Part shown: positions 36,601 to 49,700 of the stretch, one piece after another
Layout of the letters: each line of letters begins with the position of its first letter
How positions within the stretch are numbered: the first letter of the stretch is position 1
Origin: Vitis vinifera
Lineage: Eukaryota > Streptophyta > Magnoliopsida > Vitales > Vitaceae
NCBI RefSeq assembly: GCF_030704535.1
Contig: NC_081813.1
Span: 3,062,001-3,126,000 of the forward strand
Direction: 5' to 3'
Length of the DNA: 64,000 bases
Translations under genes and position numbers: made by a program
The notes under the pieces: model-generated
Seen by the model: the letters and a program-made list of their open reading frames with translations, nothing else
What the model was told of the DNA's origin: nothing
Databases searched by the model: none

Positions 36601-39500
36601 TTATAATTACCTATGAATTAAAAATTCAAGGTATATTTGATAACTATTTTTGAAAACAATTCTAAAAAGTAGTTTTTGAAAACAATTTTTGCAAAATGTA
36701 ATCTCATATTTTGTAGAACAAAAGTCTGTTTGGGAACCTAAAATATTTTTAGCCTATTTTTAATATTTTTGAATATGTTTTAAAATAATTTTTATATCGA
36801 ATATTTTATTTTTAATTATTTTACATGCTTGTATAATTATTTTTTTAAACAAATGAAAATAATATAAAATAATTTAAAAATATTTTCTAAAAATACTATA
36901 CTTTCTATTTTTAATAACAAAAAAAAATAAAAAATAGTTTTTAATTATCAAATATATATTTTTATTTTTTATTTATTTAAAAAAATAAAAATTATTCTTG
37001 AAAATAATTATCAATCACTTCAATTCAATTGTGTTAGATCAAGTGCACATGTTTCTTTAACCAAACAAGGGGCCAGCTTTCACTTCATATACCAAATATC
37101 ATTTCTAAATTTGGATCACCAAAGTTAAAAAAAAAAAAAAATATAATAATAATAATAATAATAATACTTAAAAAAACAAAGCCATGTGTCCAACCTAGGT
37201 GAGTGAATGAAGGGCCTTTCCCCTCAAGCAATGTGAAGAACCCAAAGCCCGAAGGATCCAATGACTGTGGTGGGGCCCCCCAAAAGGCTGAACCACTCTG
37301 ATCTCTCTATCTATCCATATCTCCATTAAAGAAGCCCATTGCAGCTTTCCTATATTCTGCACTGCAAATCCAGTCTGTATCCTTTGGTTGATTTCCAAAA
37401 ACAAAAGCAAAAAACAAAAACAAAAAAACAAAAACACCTCTCAAAAGTAAAATGATGCCACTTTCACTTCCCTAGTATGTTTCATATCATATGGGTAAAG
37501 TCCACAAGAAATGATAACTATTTGAGAAAGTTGCACTTTCTTATGTCACATAATCTGGTCTCACATGCAACCTTAATGTGACCCTGGGGCCCCACTCTCA
37601 TGCTTGTCATTTTCCTTCTCTTTTTCTCTTTTATTTTCCTGGAAAATTTTGATGGGTAGGGTTTCCGTTTTGGGCACCCACCCCATGTTCTTCCCTGAAA
37701 TGCAACTGCTGTTGCCATTATTCACTGGTTGGAAAAAACAAATATTTCTTTGCCATTAATATAATAAATATGATGAGGTTGGCATTCATTACGGACCTAA
37801 ACAAACATGGATTTGAAGAGGATGATGCAATTTTCGCCCTCGGGATCAAGTAGGAGGTGAAATAGTTTTTAAAAACAGTTTTCTATTTACATAAACTTGT
37901 TTTGAAAAACAAAATATTTTTTTAATAATATATTTTAATTTGTTTTATTTGTTTGTTGAGACTATTTTAGAAAATAATTATAAGATTTGAAAATTTGTTT
38001 TAAAAACATAATATTTTTTAAGAACTTATTTTAATTTGTTTAAATTATTTTTTCACTATTATTTTAAAAATTAACTAGACAGATCAGAATGATTAAAAAA
38101 AAAATGATGTATATAAATATTGTTTTTAATAAAATATTTAAAAATATAAAAAAATATAATAAAAACATTTTAAGTTTCAAACGCGCTTTTATTTTAGAAA
38201 AACGTAAACATATACATCTAAAAAAAAGTCCTAAATTTTCTATTTTTTATGGTATTGTCAAAGTTTTGTAGGAAATCACCTTGCTTATACGGAATATAAA
38301 ATTAACATAATTTTTTTTTTAAAAATTACATAAATATATAATAAAATTTAAATTCTCAACAAAAATATTTTAGTTTGACTTTAGAGAATAATAAAAAACT
38401 ATTTTAAATAAAATTTTTTTCTAATGTTTCCAAAATCAATTCAATTATTTAAGGAGAAAAGTTGTTTGTTCACGTTTTTATCGATGAAATGTGATCAGTA
38501 TATAAATAAATTAAAAAGTAATAATATTTATTTTTTATTTTATATATAAGTATAAATGTATTAATATTTTAAATTTTATTAAATGAAATATATGTAATAT
38601 TTAAATATGAATATATTAAAAATAAAAAATTAATCAATTAATTTGAACTAATTTTATAATTTTAAAAAATATTATATTATTTAAATAGATAAGTGGTTCA
38701 CAAGATCGAATTGGAAGGGAAAGATTATCGGGAGTAGGTTGGAACCTTTGAATTTTTCATTATAAAAAATTTAGATAGACAAAAAATAATTAAAGTAAAT
38801 CGACGGTACAATAAAATACGTCGGTCATACGTGGATTTAATTTTGTATTTTAACCACGTCAGTACGGAAAAATATATATTTATTTATTTAAAATAAAGTA
38901 CACAAAACACAGAAAATTAGGTTTTTTTTTTTGTTTTTTAAATATTTAATGTTGGTGTGTGGGGCATATTTTGGCGTTTGCTCCAGGTTCGATCTACCTG
39001 CCTTAATGCTTTTTAGCCTTTTTTACGGTTGTATTATCCTGTACACGTGCGGCCCTACCCGGTCAACCCTTCCTCGCCGATTTTTTAAAAGTCACCTCTT
39101 TCAAGCCTAATTACTCTCTATTTCAATTTTAATCTTGACTTAATCTGATCGTCATTAAAGTCCATTAAATAATTTTGATATTTCTTAAATATTTTTTTCA
39201 TTCTTCTCTTTGACATGACACCTTCTTATTTACCTTTATTTTTCATGTTCTTTTCTAATGAAATCCCAAGGTAAAATTTTATTTTACTAAACTTTTTTAT
39301 TACCAAAAAATAAAAATTTAAGATAAATTCAAAACAAGTTTCAATGGTTGATACATTGTAATTTGTATAAACATTTTTTTTAAATGATTTGAGATGTACG
39401 ACATCTAATTGTTTATTTTAAGGGATAAAGATAAATAAAAAGTATTTATAGTTGAATTTTTGTAAGGGTAATTAGTAATAAAATTTTAAAATAAAATTTT
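36601..39500. other. Intergenic AT-rich DNA
   Basis: Low-complexity sequence with an AAT trinucleotide run at about 37143-37166. A more balanced patch at 37190-37740 contains short motif-free open frames on -. No gene seen. Confidence 0.4.
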
Positions 39501-39520
39501 ATTTTTTATAATCATCATTG

Positions 39521-39690
39521 TAATCTCGAGGGATAGTTCAGTTAGTGTGGTTTTAGGTTTGTTCCTCAATAATCATCGTTGCGAATCCCATCAGGGTCAT
39601 CGGAGGTTTATCCTATCATTAATTTTAAGATTTTATGGGATTAATCGAGTTGTACGTTAATTCACCGAAGATCCATGGTTATCAAAAAAA
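39521..39690 (+). mobile_element. tRNA-like SINE copy (putative)
   Basis: GGATAGTTCAGTTAGTG at 39531 resembles a tRNA A box and TTGCGAATCCC at 39579 resembles a B box, at tRNA-like spacing. The unit ends GGTTATCAAAAAAA at about 39677-39690, again like the tail of the local LINEs. A possible AT-only flanking duplication (ATAAAATT-type) is present but too simple to be convincing. Diverged copy; a decayed tRNA pseudogene is the alternative. Confidence 0.5.
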
Positions 39691-39699
39691 TAAAATTAT

Positions 39700-39960
39700 T
39701 CCACTGTAGGATTTAGTCACGGTCACGCTGAGCCACACATACAAGATCTTTTGCACACCTGGTGTCGGTAAATTGGTATCAGAGACTGGGGTCAACGAAG
39801 TAGCATCCGCGTCAACGATGAGTCGAGGAGAGCCGAGGTCGGCGATTAGGGAGTGGGAGTGCCACATCAAGTGGGGCCGAACCAACTGTCGCTCTCTTTT
39901 TACAGCTCTCTCGCAACTTGTGCCGCCTCACCCCTCTTCACAAAATTCAGTTATTTCCCA
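39700..39960 (+). mobile_element. LTR-retroelement fragment with tRNA primer-binding site
   Basis: TTGGTATCAGAGAC at about 39774-39787 matches the initiator-Met tRNA primer site used by many plant LTR retroelements (TGGTATCAGAGC) except near its 3' end. The upstream sequence (about 39705-39773) would be the end of an LTR, and the GC-richer stretch downstream (39788-39950) the start of an untranslated internal region. No gag or pol motif follows, so this is a truncated or non-autonomous element. Confidence 0.55.
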
Positions 39961-40500
39961 AAATACCCTCCCCTCTGCCGACTTATATCAAATAACAAAC
40001 TACTTGCTAAAAAAAATACATCTTATAAATAATAAAAATAAATTAAAATTAAGATATTTATTTCTTTTAATTTTTCAATAACATCTAGAGTTGGTGGGAC
40101 ATGCGTTACGTACAAATAATTGATAACTTGAATTACACTACAAAAAAGACACATGGGATGTTTGATTGATTTTAAATTCAAACATAATAATTCAAGTAAT
40201 ATCATTTCAATATTTGTCTTTTTTTTTTTAATTATGAATGTATTATACTATTTAAATAAATAAAAAAACAAATTAAAATTTTGTGTGATAACTGTTTTTT
40301 AAAACAGTTCTAAAAAATAGTTTTTAATTTTTTTTTATGTTTTATTAAATAAAAATTTGTTTGAAAATTTCAAATATTTTTAATATATTTTTAATATTTT
40401 AAAAATAAATTTTATATTCGTTAAAAAATAATTAAAAAAAATTGTGGGCGGTCACTAAATTTTATATCTCAAAGGGCAGATTAGTAAAATAAAAAAAATC
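39961..40500. other. AT-rich flank upstream of the receptor kinase
   Basis: Low-complexity A/T sequence with no recognised element, grading into the promoter of the LysM receptor kinase. Confidence 0.4.
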
Positions 40501-40611
40501 TACACCAAATATCCAACTCACCCCATGTTGAGTACTGAGTTGGTCCGTTCTTACTTCTCAGTCCCATCTTCCTTTCAGTCTTTCTCTCGTTGCCAGTCAC
40601 GCTTACCCAGA

Positions 40612-40638
40612 GAGAGAGAGAGGGAGAGAGGGAGAGGC
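40612..40638 (+). repeat. GA microsatellite in the presumed 5' UTR of the receptor kinase
   Basis: A run of AGAG/GGAGAG repeats lies 70-95 bases before the chosen ATG at 40705. An open frame continues upstream of that ATG, but its residues are low-complexity and not signal-peptide-like. Confidence 0.7.
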
Positions 40639-40704
40639 CAAAACGAAGCTTCACCCCCTCAAAACCACACACTTCTTCCCCAATTACGACGTCGTTTCCC
40701 ACCC

Positions 40705-43700
40705 ATGACTCCTGTACCGTCATCCCTCTTCGCCACTCTCTCCGTCTCTTTGTTCTTCTTCGTCTTTCAAATGGTCTCTGTACATTCGCTATCCACCACA
40801 CCCATGAACTGTACGGACACGTCTCGCCTCTGCACCTCCTTCTTGGCCTTCAAGCCCACCCAGAATCAGACTCTCGCTCTGATCCAGTCCATGTACGACG
40901 TCCTCCCCAAGGACCTCACCGTTGAAGCCACCGACCCCAACTACGTCTTCTTCAAAAAGAACTGCTCCTGTGAGTCTTATACGAAGAAGTACTTCACCAA
41001 CACCACCTTCACTGTGAGGGCCAACGATGGGTTCATCAGCGACCTGGTGGCGGAGGCCTACGGCGGCCTTGCGGTGGTCCCCGGGTACCGACGGCGAGCC
41101 AGGGTCGGCGCGGTGGTCACGGTGAGGTTGTACTGTGGGTGTTCGATTGGGCTGTGGAATTATTTGATGAGCTATGTGATGAGAGATGGGGACAGCGTTG
41201 AATCTCTGGCGAGTAGGTTTGGGGTCAGTATGGGTAGTATCGAGGCAGTGAATGGGATTGATAATCCTGATAATGTTACTGTGGGTGCCCTTTATTATAT
41301 ACCGTTGAATTCAGGTTTGTTTACTTCTTGTTGAATTTTTTCTTGTTCTCGAATTTCGGTCATAGGTATGTTAGGTTGGCAAAAAAAGGGAAGGAAATGT
41401 GAGAAAATCATGAATTTCATGGGTTATCCCTACGTTGCTTTCAGGGGTTTACTAAATTTCTGAAAAATTTAAGATGGGAAATTTTTGTTTTCTGATTGTC
41501 TCTCACTTATCAATCAGAGGATGGGTTAGTTTTAGAAAAGTAAGGATGAGTTTGACTAATGGTCCAGATTAGGTAGTAGTTTATTGAGCCTCACTGTGGA
41601 GAAATAATGTATTTTAATGAAGGTTTTTGGTTCAAGGTCCTGTATGTACATCTCTAGGCAATAATGCAAGATAATATTGGTCTGATTTTTCACAGGAGTC
41701 TGAATTTTGATGTGGTTTTGTGTTCTGGGTAATGAAGACAGGGTGTTAGATCCACATTTTTATAATACATTAAACAGAAATTTATGAAAGGAGTCTATAA
41801 TTACCATAGTTGGAACATGGTATGTATTATGCTGAGGCACAACATTTAAAGTAAGTAAAGGAAGAGAATGAAAATTGAATTAAATAATGAGATCTGAATA
41901 CAAAGTTACAAACCCCTGTTCTATGAATACAAGGCCAAGACTAGCCTTCTTTGGGTGTCCTTATATGGAGAAGAGTTATATTTTTATAGTCAGTAATCTG
42001 TTGTATTACTTTGATTAAAAGAACAATGTAATAAATGTAACTGAAAAACATGGATGTGGAAGTTTATTTTATGATTATTACTGTAGTAATCAACTCAACC
42101 CGAGGCCCCCTGTGTTAAGAGATTTGATTTAGCATTTTCAGTAGATATTGCATTATTTTATGAACTAAATTTTTATATATAAAGTTTCGATTTAAAAATC
42201 TGCTCGATGCTTTAGAAAACTTCTATATCAAATTGCAGCAAAATCTGGTTTTACAGTGTCAAATCTTTGGTCCACCGGTCTGCCCAACTCTAGTAATAGG
42301 CTCTGGCAGTAGAAAACTATAGCTGCTTCCATGAATTTGTGGTTTCCTAACATTTGTACAACTGTTGATTGGGGGAAAAGCATGGAAAGCTGTCAAAGTG
42401 CAATATGTTAGCCACAACACTGTCCTAAATTGAGAATTCTAATCTTCAGCTGTTCCTAATGTGATAGAATACCGTTATTTTGGGCTTGATAGGAAGATAT
42501 TGTTGTACAAACAAATTTGATTTTTTGGTGATTTTTGCATAAGTTTGGTCACTTCTTTTGATCTTATTTATTTATTTTGTTGCAGTTCCTGGTGAGCCTT
42601 ATCCTTTGGAGAATGCCGTTCCTCCTGCTCCTGTCCCTGCAACATCCAATAGTAACTTTTCAGGTGGGAGTGCATTATATTTTATCTATCTGCTGAAAAC
42701 AGTTGCATTCGAGTTTCTGCTTCCTTTTGTAAATGTAATTAAAAATAGAAAAATTGTCCCTTTTAGTATTTAATTTTATGAAGGAATGCTGTTGATTGAA
42801 GTTAATTATGAGCAAAAGTGGTTAGCTTTGAAGAATCAAAGCTATTATTTTTTGTGATTGAGATGTTGTTTTAAACATAATGCATTAGTGAGATGACACA
42901 ATAACACAACAGTTTTCCATGTTTGGTGTTTTGCTTCATCTTCTATTTTCTTTCTTGCTAGTTTTTTTGTTTCAAGTTGTCCCAATGTTTTAAAATTAGC
43001 CTCAAACTTACGTGCAGTAGTTTTTGCAAGGGAAATTGAAGATTTTAATTGCTATTACCTTTTAATATCATTTTAGAGCGCATTTAATTTCATTAGAAGA
43101 AATATAATGACTTATGCTATTTGTTTTGCAGTAGTTCAGGCGAATCATAAGGATCATGTTCCATATGGATGGATCATAGGGGGTTTGGGAGTTGGTCTTG
43201 CTCTGATAGCTGTACTTCTAGTTATATGTGTTTGTTTGAAATCATCAAGCTGTTTTGCTAAAGGCCGAGGAAGTCTTGCAAAAGATTCTGATGGGAAGAA
43301 TCCCCATAAGTTTCAGATTCTTCGGACAAGAAGTTATTGTTGTGGTTCAGGAAGATATAGCTGCTGCAAATCTGCAGATGTGAAGCAAACTAATGGAGAA
43401 TCTAGCAACCTCCAGATGAATATTCCTAAAGGTTTCTTTTTTAAACTATTCTCCATTCTGTTTGGATTCCTTTTCTTACAAATTTTATTCATATGCAATT
43501 GTACTGTTGGATTGTCTCTTACTGTTAAGGAAATTTCTTTTACAGTATTCTTACTAGTTAGAATTCACACTTCTTTTAATAAGGAATGTATTTTAGGAAC
43601 TCTATAAATATTTGTAGATCTTTAATGGAAAACGTGGAGATGGGGCTGAAAGGAGAAAAGGTGTGAAGGAAAGAAGGAAACACTTGGGAGAGCAGGGTTT

Positions 43701-46700
43701 TAGGTGTTGATACCAGGGCTGAATAACAAGGTTTATTTCAAGGCTTGGGATTTGGTAGCATGCATTTTCTGTCTGATGTAGTTTCTGTATCTTACAGTGG
43801 ATCATGTCATCTCATCTATGGATATAGATATGGTTTTCCAAACCATGTTAAATAATTTGTCTTCTCTTGTGTAAGTGCGTGCATTTTTTTATTCGTTTTG
43901 TTATCTGGATATGTGAATACTTCTGCTGACCCATTATTGGTGTGCTTCTGTTGCCTCCGACCAGTTTGCCTTCTTTCCTGTTTGTTTCCATCTTTCCCTC
44001 ACTCTCCAAAAATCATGTGAAGCCCTTACATAATTTCCTCTGTTTAGCAACCTACATGACCTACTGATATTAAGAGAGTCCATCAACCCAATTCCTTATG
44101 GGATAAAAATAAATGGATAGTAACTTTTTTGTTTACAAGAAAGCCATAAAAAATGAATGTTCTTATGAAAAAAATACATTTTCTTATTTGTTTAATTAGA
44201 GCTTAACAATGAGGACTTTTGTTTGCTCCTTTTCCAACTATGAAGTTCTCATCTGAGCTGCTTCTATGATTCTTTGTCTATCATTTCAGTGTTTCCTTAT
44301 GATTTTAGCTTGGAACAAATGTCTTGAGTTAGTAGTTCCTATCTTATTTCTTGCAGCTATAGGGACTGATGTATTTGACATGGAGAAGCCTGTGGTTTTC
44401 ACATATGAAGAAATTCTGTCTTCAACTGATGGTTTCTCTGATTCAAATCTTCTGGGGCATGGAACATATGGTTCTGTGTATTATGGTGTTCTTCATGATC
44501 AGGTTTGCAACTATCTGCTTTGGTTCCAGTGATCACTTCTCATAAGAAAATATAAGGATTTTGTTGCCAACAATGACTGATAATTTTGAATCCTTTTAGG
44601 AAGTTGCAATAAAAAAAATGACTGCTACAAAAACTAGAGAATTCATGTCAGAGATGAAAGTTCTGTGCAAGGTTCACCATACTAATTTGGTAATGGCCAT
44701 TGTAATTTGAAATGCCACTTCTTCCAACTTTACTTCAGCTTCTTCCCACTGCTTTCAGCATTTTTGAAGCTTTGACTCCTATTTTGGTTTCATTTTGTCA
44801 AGGTAGAATTGATTGGTTATGCGGCTAGTGATGATGAGCTCTTTCTTATTTATGAATATGCCCAAAAAGGTTCACTTAAAAGCCATTTACATGATCCTCA
44901 GAACAAAGGTAAGGTTTTATGTTTGTACATTGTTATCAAGTACTCCATAAGGATTTAGTTGCCTGCATCCATACTCATTTTAAGTTTGTTTTTGCGGTGA
45001 TACTAACATACATCTATGTAAGAGGACACAGATGTGTGACAAAAAAAATAAAATTGAGGTTCTCAGCATGAAAAACACAAACAACATAAACTATGGCATA
45101 CACAGTACCTAAAACAATTTTTCATGCATGCACAAAATAGTGCTCTCTCTAAGCAATATGTTGTTTTCAAGTTTATTTTGGACTAACGTATAATTGAACA
45201 AGGATAATGGATTAAATGATACGGATAAATTGCTTGTAATCAGTGTGGCAATAATTTAAATTACATGAGGAAATTCTATTTTCATCTCCCCACTTTGTGT
45301 CCATTAGAATATGCTTGTAACTTGTGATGGCAATCATGGGCTACGACATTTGAACTGGCCTAGACATCCTGTTTAAAACCAGGCCTATTCTCTGTCTATA
45401 AGGTTGTGTCACTTCCAATTTACATCTCTTTTCTTAGAAAAGTTGGCACATTCTGTAATCAATTAGACTAAGATTGTATTCTACATGCTTATCATTCAGA
45501 GAAAAAAAACGGATAGGACCATGCTGGGTTCTTTTGCAAAGCCTGAATACCTCAGGCTAGGATGGGATCAAGGCCATTAGGAGTTTTGTGTTTTATCTTT
45601 GTTGAAGGCCAGAAAGTTGTTATTCCTAATTGTAGCCATCTCATGAATTAGAACTGTAAACATGTTGAACTTTTTTCAAAAAGATTTCATAATTGGTTTA
45701 GAGGGCATGAGATAGACTTCTGTAGACTATACATAATGTTTTCAAATTCAAAGGTCTGAAGCAAGGTAAAGGACCTCAAATATGCCAGGTGTTACCATGT
45801 ATTTGTATGACATAATGTATATATGGTACTAAAATCTGCCAATGACTGTTGGGTAGGCCATACATCGCTTTCTTGGATCATGAGGGTTCAGATTGCACTT
45901 GATGCTGCTAGAGGGATCGAATACATCCATGAGCACACTAAAACTCACTATGTCCATCGAGATATTAAGACAAGCAATATCTTACTTGATGGTGCCTTCA
46001 GGGCAAAGGTTTTCACCTATTTTGCCTTATCGATTTATTTGTGTAATCATAGTGATCTTTTAATCGATGTGCTTGAATTTTTTCGATTGATTTAGATTTC
46101 AGATTTTGGGTTGGCAAAACTTGTTGGAAAGACTGGTGAAGGAGAAGCTTCAGCTACAAGAGTTGTTGGAACCTTTGGTTACCTGGCTCCAGAGTACGTA
46201 AATATACTATCAGTCTGCAACTGTGGTCCACAACTACTTCCTCAACTGAGTTCTGTTACATTACACTTCTGGTTTTTGGCAGATACTTGAGTGATGGCCT
46301 GGCCACAACAAAAAGTGATGTATATGCCTTTGGCATTGTCCTTTTTGAGATAATTTCGGGGAAGGAGGCCGTTACACGAACTGAAGGCATGGTGATGAAA
46401 AATCCTGAAAGACGTTCACTGGCATCCATTGTAAGTTCTGCATATCTTTTTGTCCAATACATAAAAACATAATTTATGCATGTGAAAATTTTTGTTTGAG
46501 ACTGATTTGCAAATCCAGGGCTAAAAAAATGAACTATCAGGAGGTAAATAATCTTTACTAGACTGACTGAGAATTAATGGCTTAATTGGTTTCATATATT
46601 GAATTCTATGCTTAAAAGTGAACATGGTATTTATTCTGAAAATGGTAGTTAACTTCTTTATTTTTTAATCTAAGAAAGTTTGTTGTCACATAGTCTCACA

Positions 46701-49700
46701 GCCGTCATAATAATAATTTTAAATTGGAAGAATGAGATATATATGAGAAATGCTATGGTTTTTGGATATATTCATTTAATTTGAAGGCACAATCAAGATG
46801 GTGACTGTGATGAATTTAATGGGTAGGAAGATTGTAATAGCAAAGGGACAGTCCCAAAAAGTAAATACTGAAGAGTCTTTGGTGCTACCTTTAGAATTTC
46901 TGTGAAGTGGTAGCAGAAGACTCAGTACTGCTTGGACTCCCTTGCAGAATATTCTTTCCTTTTTCTTTCTTTTTTATTTGGAGTAAAAATGATAAGAGTA
47001 TTTATAGATGAAAGAATCCTTATTAAGACGGCATAACTAGCAAGATGGAATAATATGGCACCTAGGCAGCTCTAGGCTGCTCATTAGAAGCATATGCAGA
47101 TGGCTCAACAAAAATAAAATAAAATTATTTACATATTAATTAGTGTAACTTAATGCTGAACGATACAAAGAGGCATAGTATAGACATAGCCAAGAGTGAA
47201 AAGATCATCAAGATGTCCTATTCAAGAATGATGATCATAGAGGTTATATCCTATATCATTTGGGACATGGACCTTTTGTTATCTGAGAGTTCAGTGACAG
47301 CCAACTTGTAGGCTAAGGATAAGATAATTGTCTGGAGAAAAATGTGCACTGGGGGCCTTACCTTGACGGCATGGGGTAAGCAATGCAGATTTTTATGCTG
47401 TCATCCTTCCAAGCATATGCAGAGAGTACACTGGTTCCTGAGGACAAAAACAAGTCTGGTTGGAGAACATTTGCTTTTTTTTTTTCTAAGAAAAAAAACT
47501 ATTGCTGTGGCTTGGTCACAGATGTGAAAACCTGACTAGATAAAAAAAAAATAGTTAATCAATGCTAAGTATCAGGAAGCTGGGATGTAGAGGGTTTATA
47601 AAGGAAAAAACATGTTTTGACAATATGGCACTGTATTATTTGAGAACCTAAGAAATACCCTATCTCTATGCAAATCTAATCCCAAATGGAAGGAGTTCAA
47701 AAATATTTAGAACAGGGAATTGGTTTAAAAACTAGATTGGAGGGTAGTAGAAGATCTTAACATGCTCAACTATGTATAAAAAGGCCATGATGCAGCAAGC
47801 AGGTAGGACACTGTTGAGTAGCAATAAAAAAATACGATCTTTTAGAACTTGTTGATTTTCTTTGGAAAAAAAAAAAAACAAGGACAAGACATTGATTCAA
47901 ATGAAGAAATGCTATGAATAATGATCCAAACTATATTGATAGACAATATAGACTGAAAAATAATAGAGAACTATGTGGTCATAGTTGACTTGGTTGCCTA
48001 AAGACAAACATAGAAAGAAGAATAAGAAACCTAAAGATCCTAAAAAATTAGGAAACCTAATAAAATAAGAATTATCAGAAAGAAAAAAACTATCTTCATT
48101 TGTCAAAGCTGCATCAGCTTCCCCAAGTTTAAAATAATTCATCTTCGAATTTACAAAACTATCCACATCTATTGGAATCCCAAAACATTCTTTCATGTTC
48201 AGAGTTGTTCTTTTCACTTAGTTATAAAAATAATATTTGTTGAGGAAACTTAGTAACTCAATATGGTACCAAAGCTCTTGTAAATTGAAGGTCTTAAGTT
48301 CTTGTTTTCTCCCATCTAGTTGTCTTATCTTGTATTACAAAATTTATGAGTTGCCTGTCTTGTAGCTTTCTACAGAGACATTGAATTAGTTCCACACTTG
48401 AATCATAGAAGACATTATTGTCATCTTCTTTTGCGTTAGTCATCAGAAGTCTGACCATTCACATAATTTGCCTCATAGTCTAGTTTTTCTTCTTTTAATT
48501 TTGAAACATACCAAGAATTTTAATTTTTTGTGGCACCATAAGGAACATCACCATCTTCAGTTTACTCATGATAGATTGGCAGAAAATTCCAATCTATAGA
48601 AGTATATCCCAATTGCAATCACCTTTTAGAAGCACCATATCCTTCACTAGTCATGAACCTGAACCTGGCTTCATCTCTTATACCACTTGACATAGCTTAA
48701 GCGTTGGCTTTTGATACTTGATTGAGAAATGACAAAAGACACCATCTTCTATAACTCTTAAAGAAAGTACCAAGGAGTAGACTTCTACAATCTTTTATTC
48801 ATTCCAATGAAGGAATACCAAGAATATTAGGTAACTAGAACTCTTTTTTTTTTTTTCTTCTAAAAAAAATAGTTTTATTTATGAATACTAATAACAAAAA
48901 ATCTCCTAAAAGTTAATAGGAAAGCATTGTAGTCATAACAGATTTGGTTACTTAATAAGTGGTGCTTTGTATTGATGTTGAAGTGGAGGGACACTAAAAA
49001 GATGGAATAGGCTTACTAACATGCCCAATGTGCTTGCTGAAATATGATGAAAGGCTATTCCTCCCTGAATAAAAGGATTAAAACCTTCCTGAAATATGAT
49101 GAGAGGCTATTCCTCTCAGAACAAAAGAATCAAACCTTCCATGCCTGCTGCTGGATTTACAGTTTGTACTTTCTCAGTTAGTTCATGAGGGTTGGACACC
49201 CAGATTCCAAGACCATACAGGCCTGCTACATGAAAGGCATCAAAACCAAAGCAAGCTAATCTGACATGAAATAAACACCTAAAAGAAAAGAAACCTAAAG
49301 AAATTAAAGCACCTAAAAAAATAGGAAACCTAATAAAATAAGAATTATCCAAAGGAGGAAGACTATCTTCATGGAGCTAGGGGCTGCATCAGTTGAGGCC
49401 TAAGATATTTACATGGTGAAAGAGCAGTGAATTTTCAGGATTGTATACTCCTGGGTTTCATAAGTACAATGGGAACCTATTTAGAGTAAGTAGGGGTAAA
49501 TCAAGATAGGAGGACAAGATTATGATACCTGAGGAAGATCTCTGGTATTCTTAAATGAATTCATAGTACCATAGTATTAAAATTTTGGCTTAGGTAGAGA
49601 TGACTGCAAAGAAAATTTCATTTATTCCATAAAGCTTTAAATCCATATAGAAAAATCTTTCAGCTAAGGTAAAGATAACATTGTAGCTAAGAAATTTGCA

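Noticed and set aside
37143..37166. AAT repeat as a CRISPR-like or regulatory array
   Set aside because: Simple trinucleotide microsatellite without spacers; there is no CRISPR in this plant sequence.
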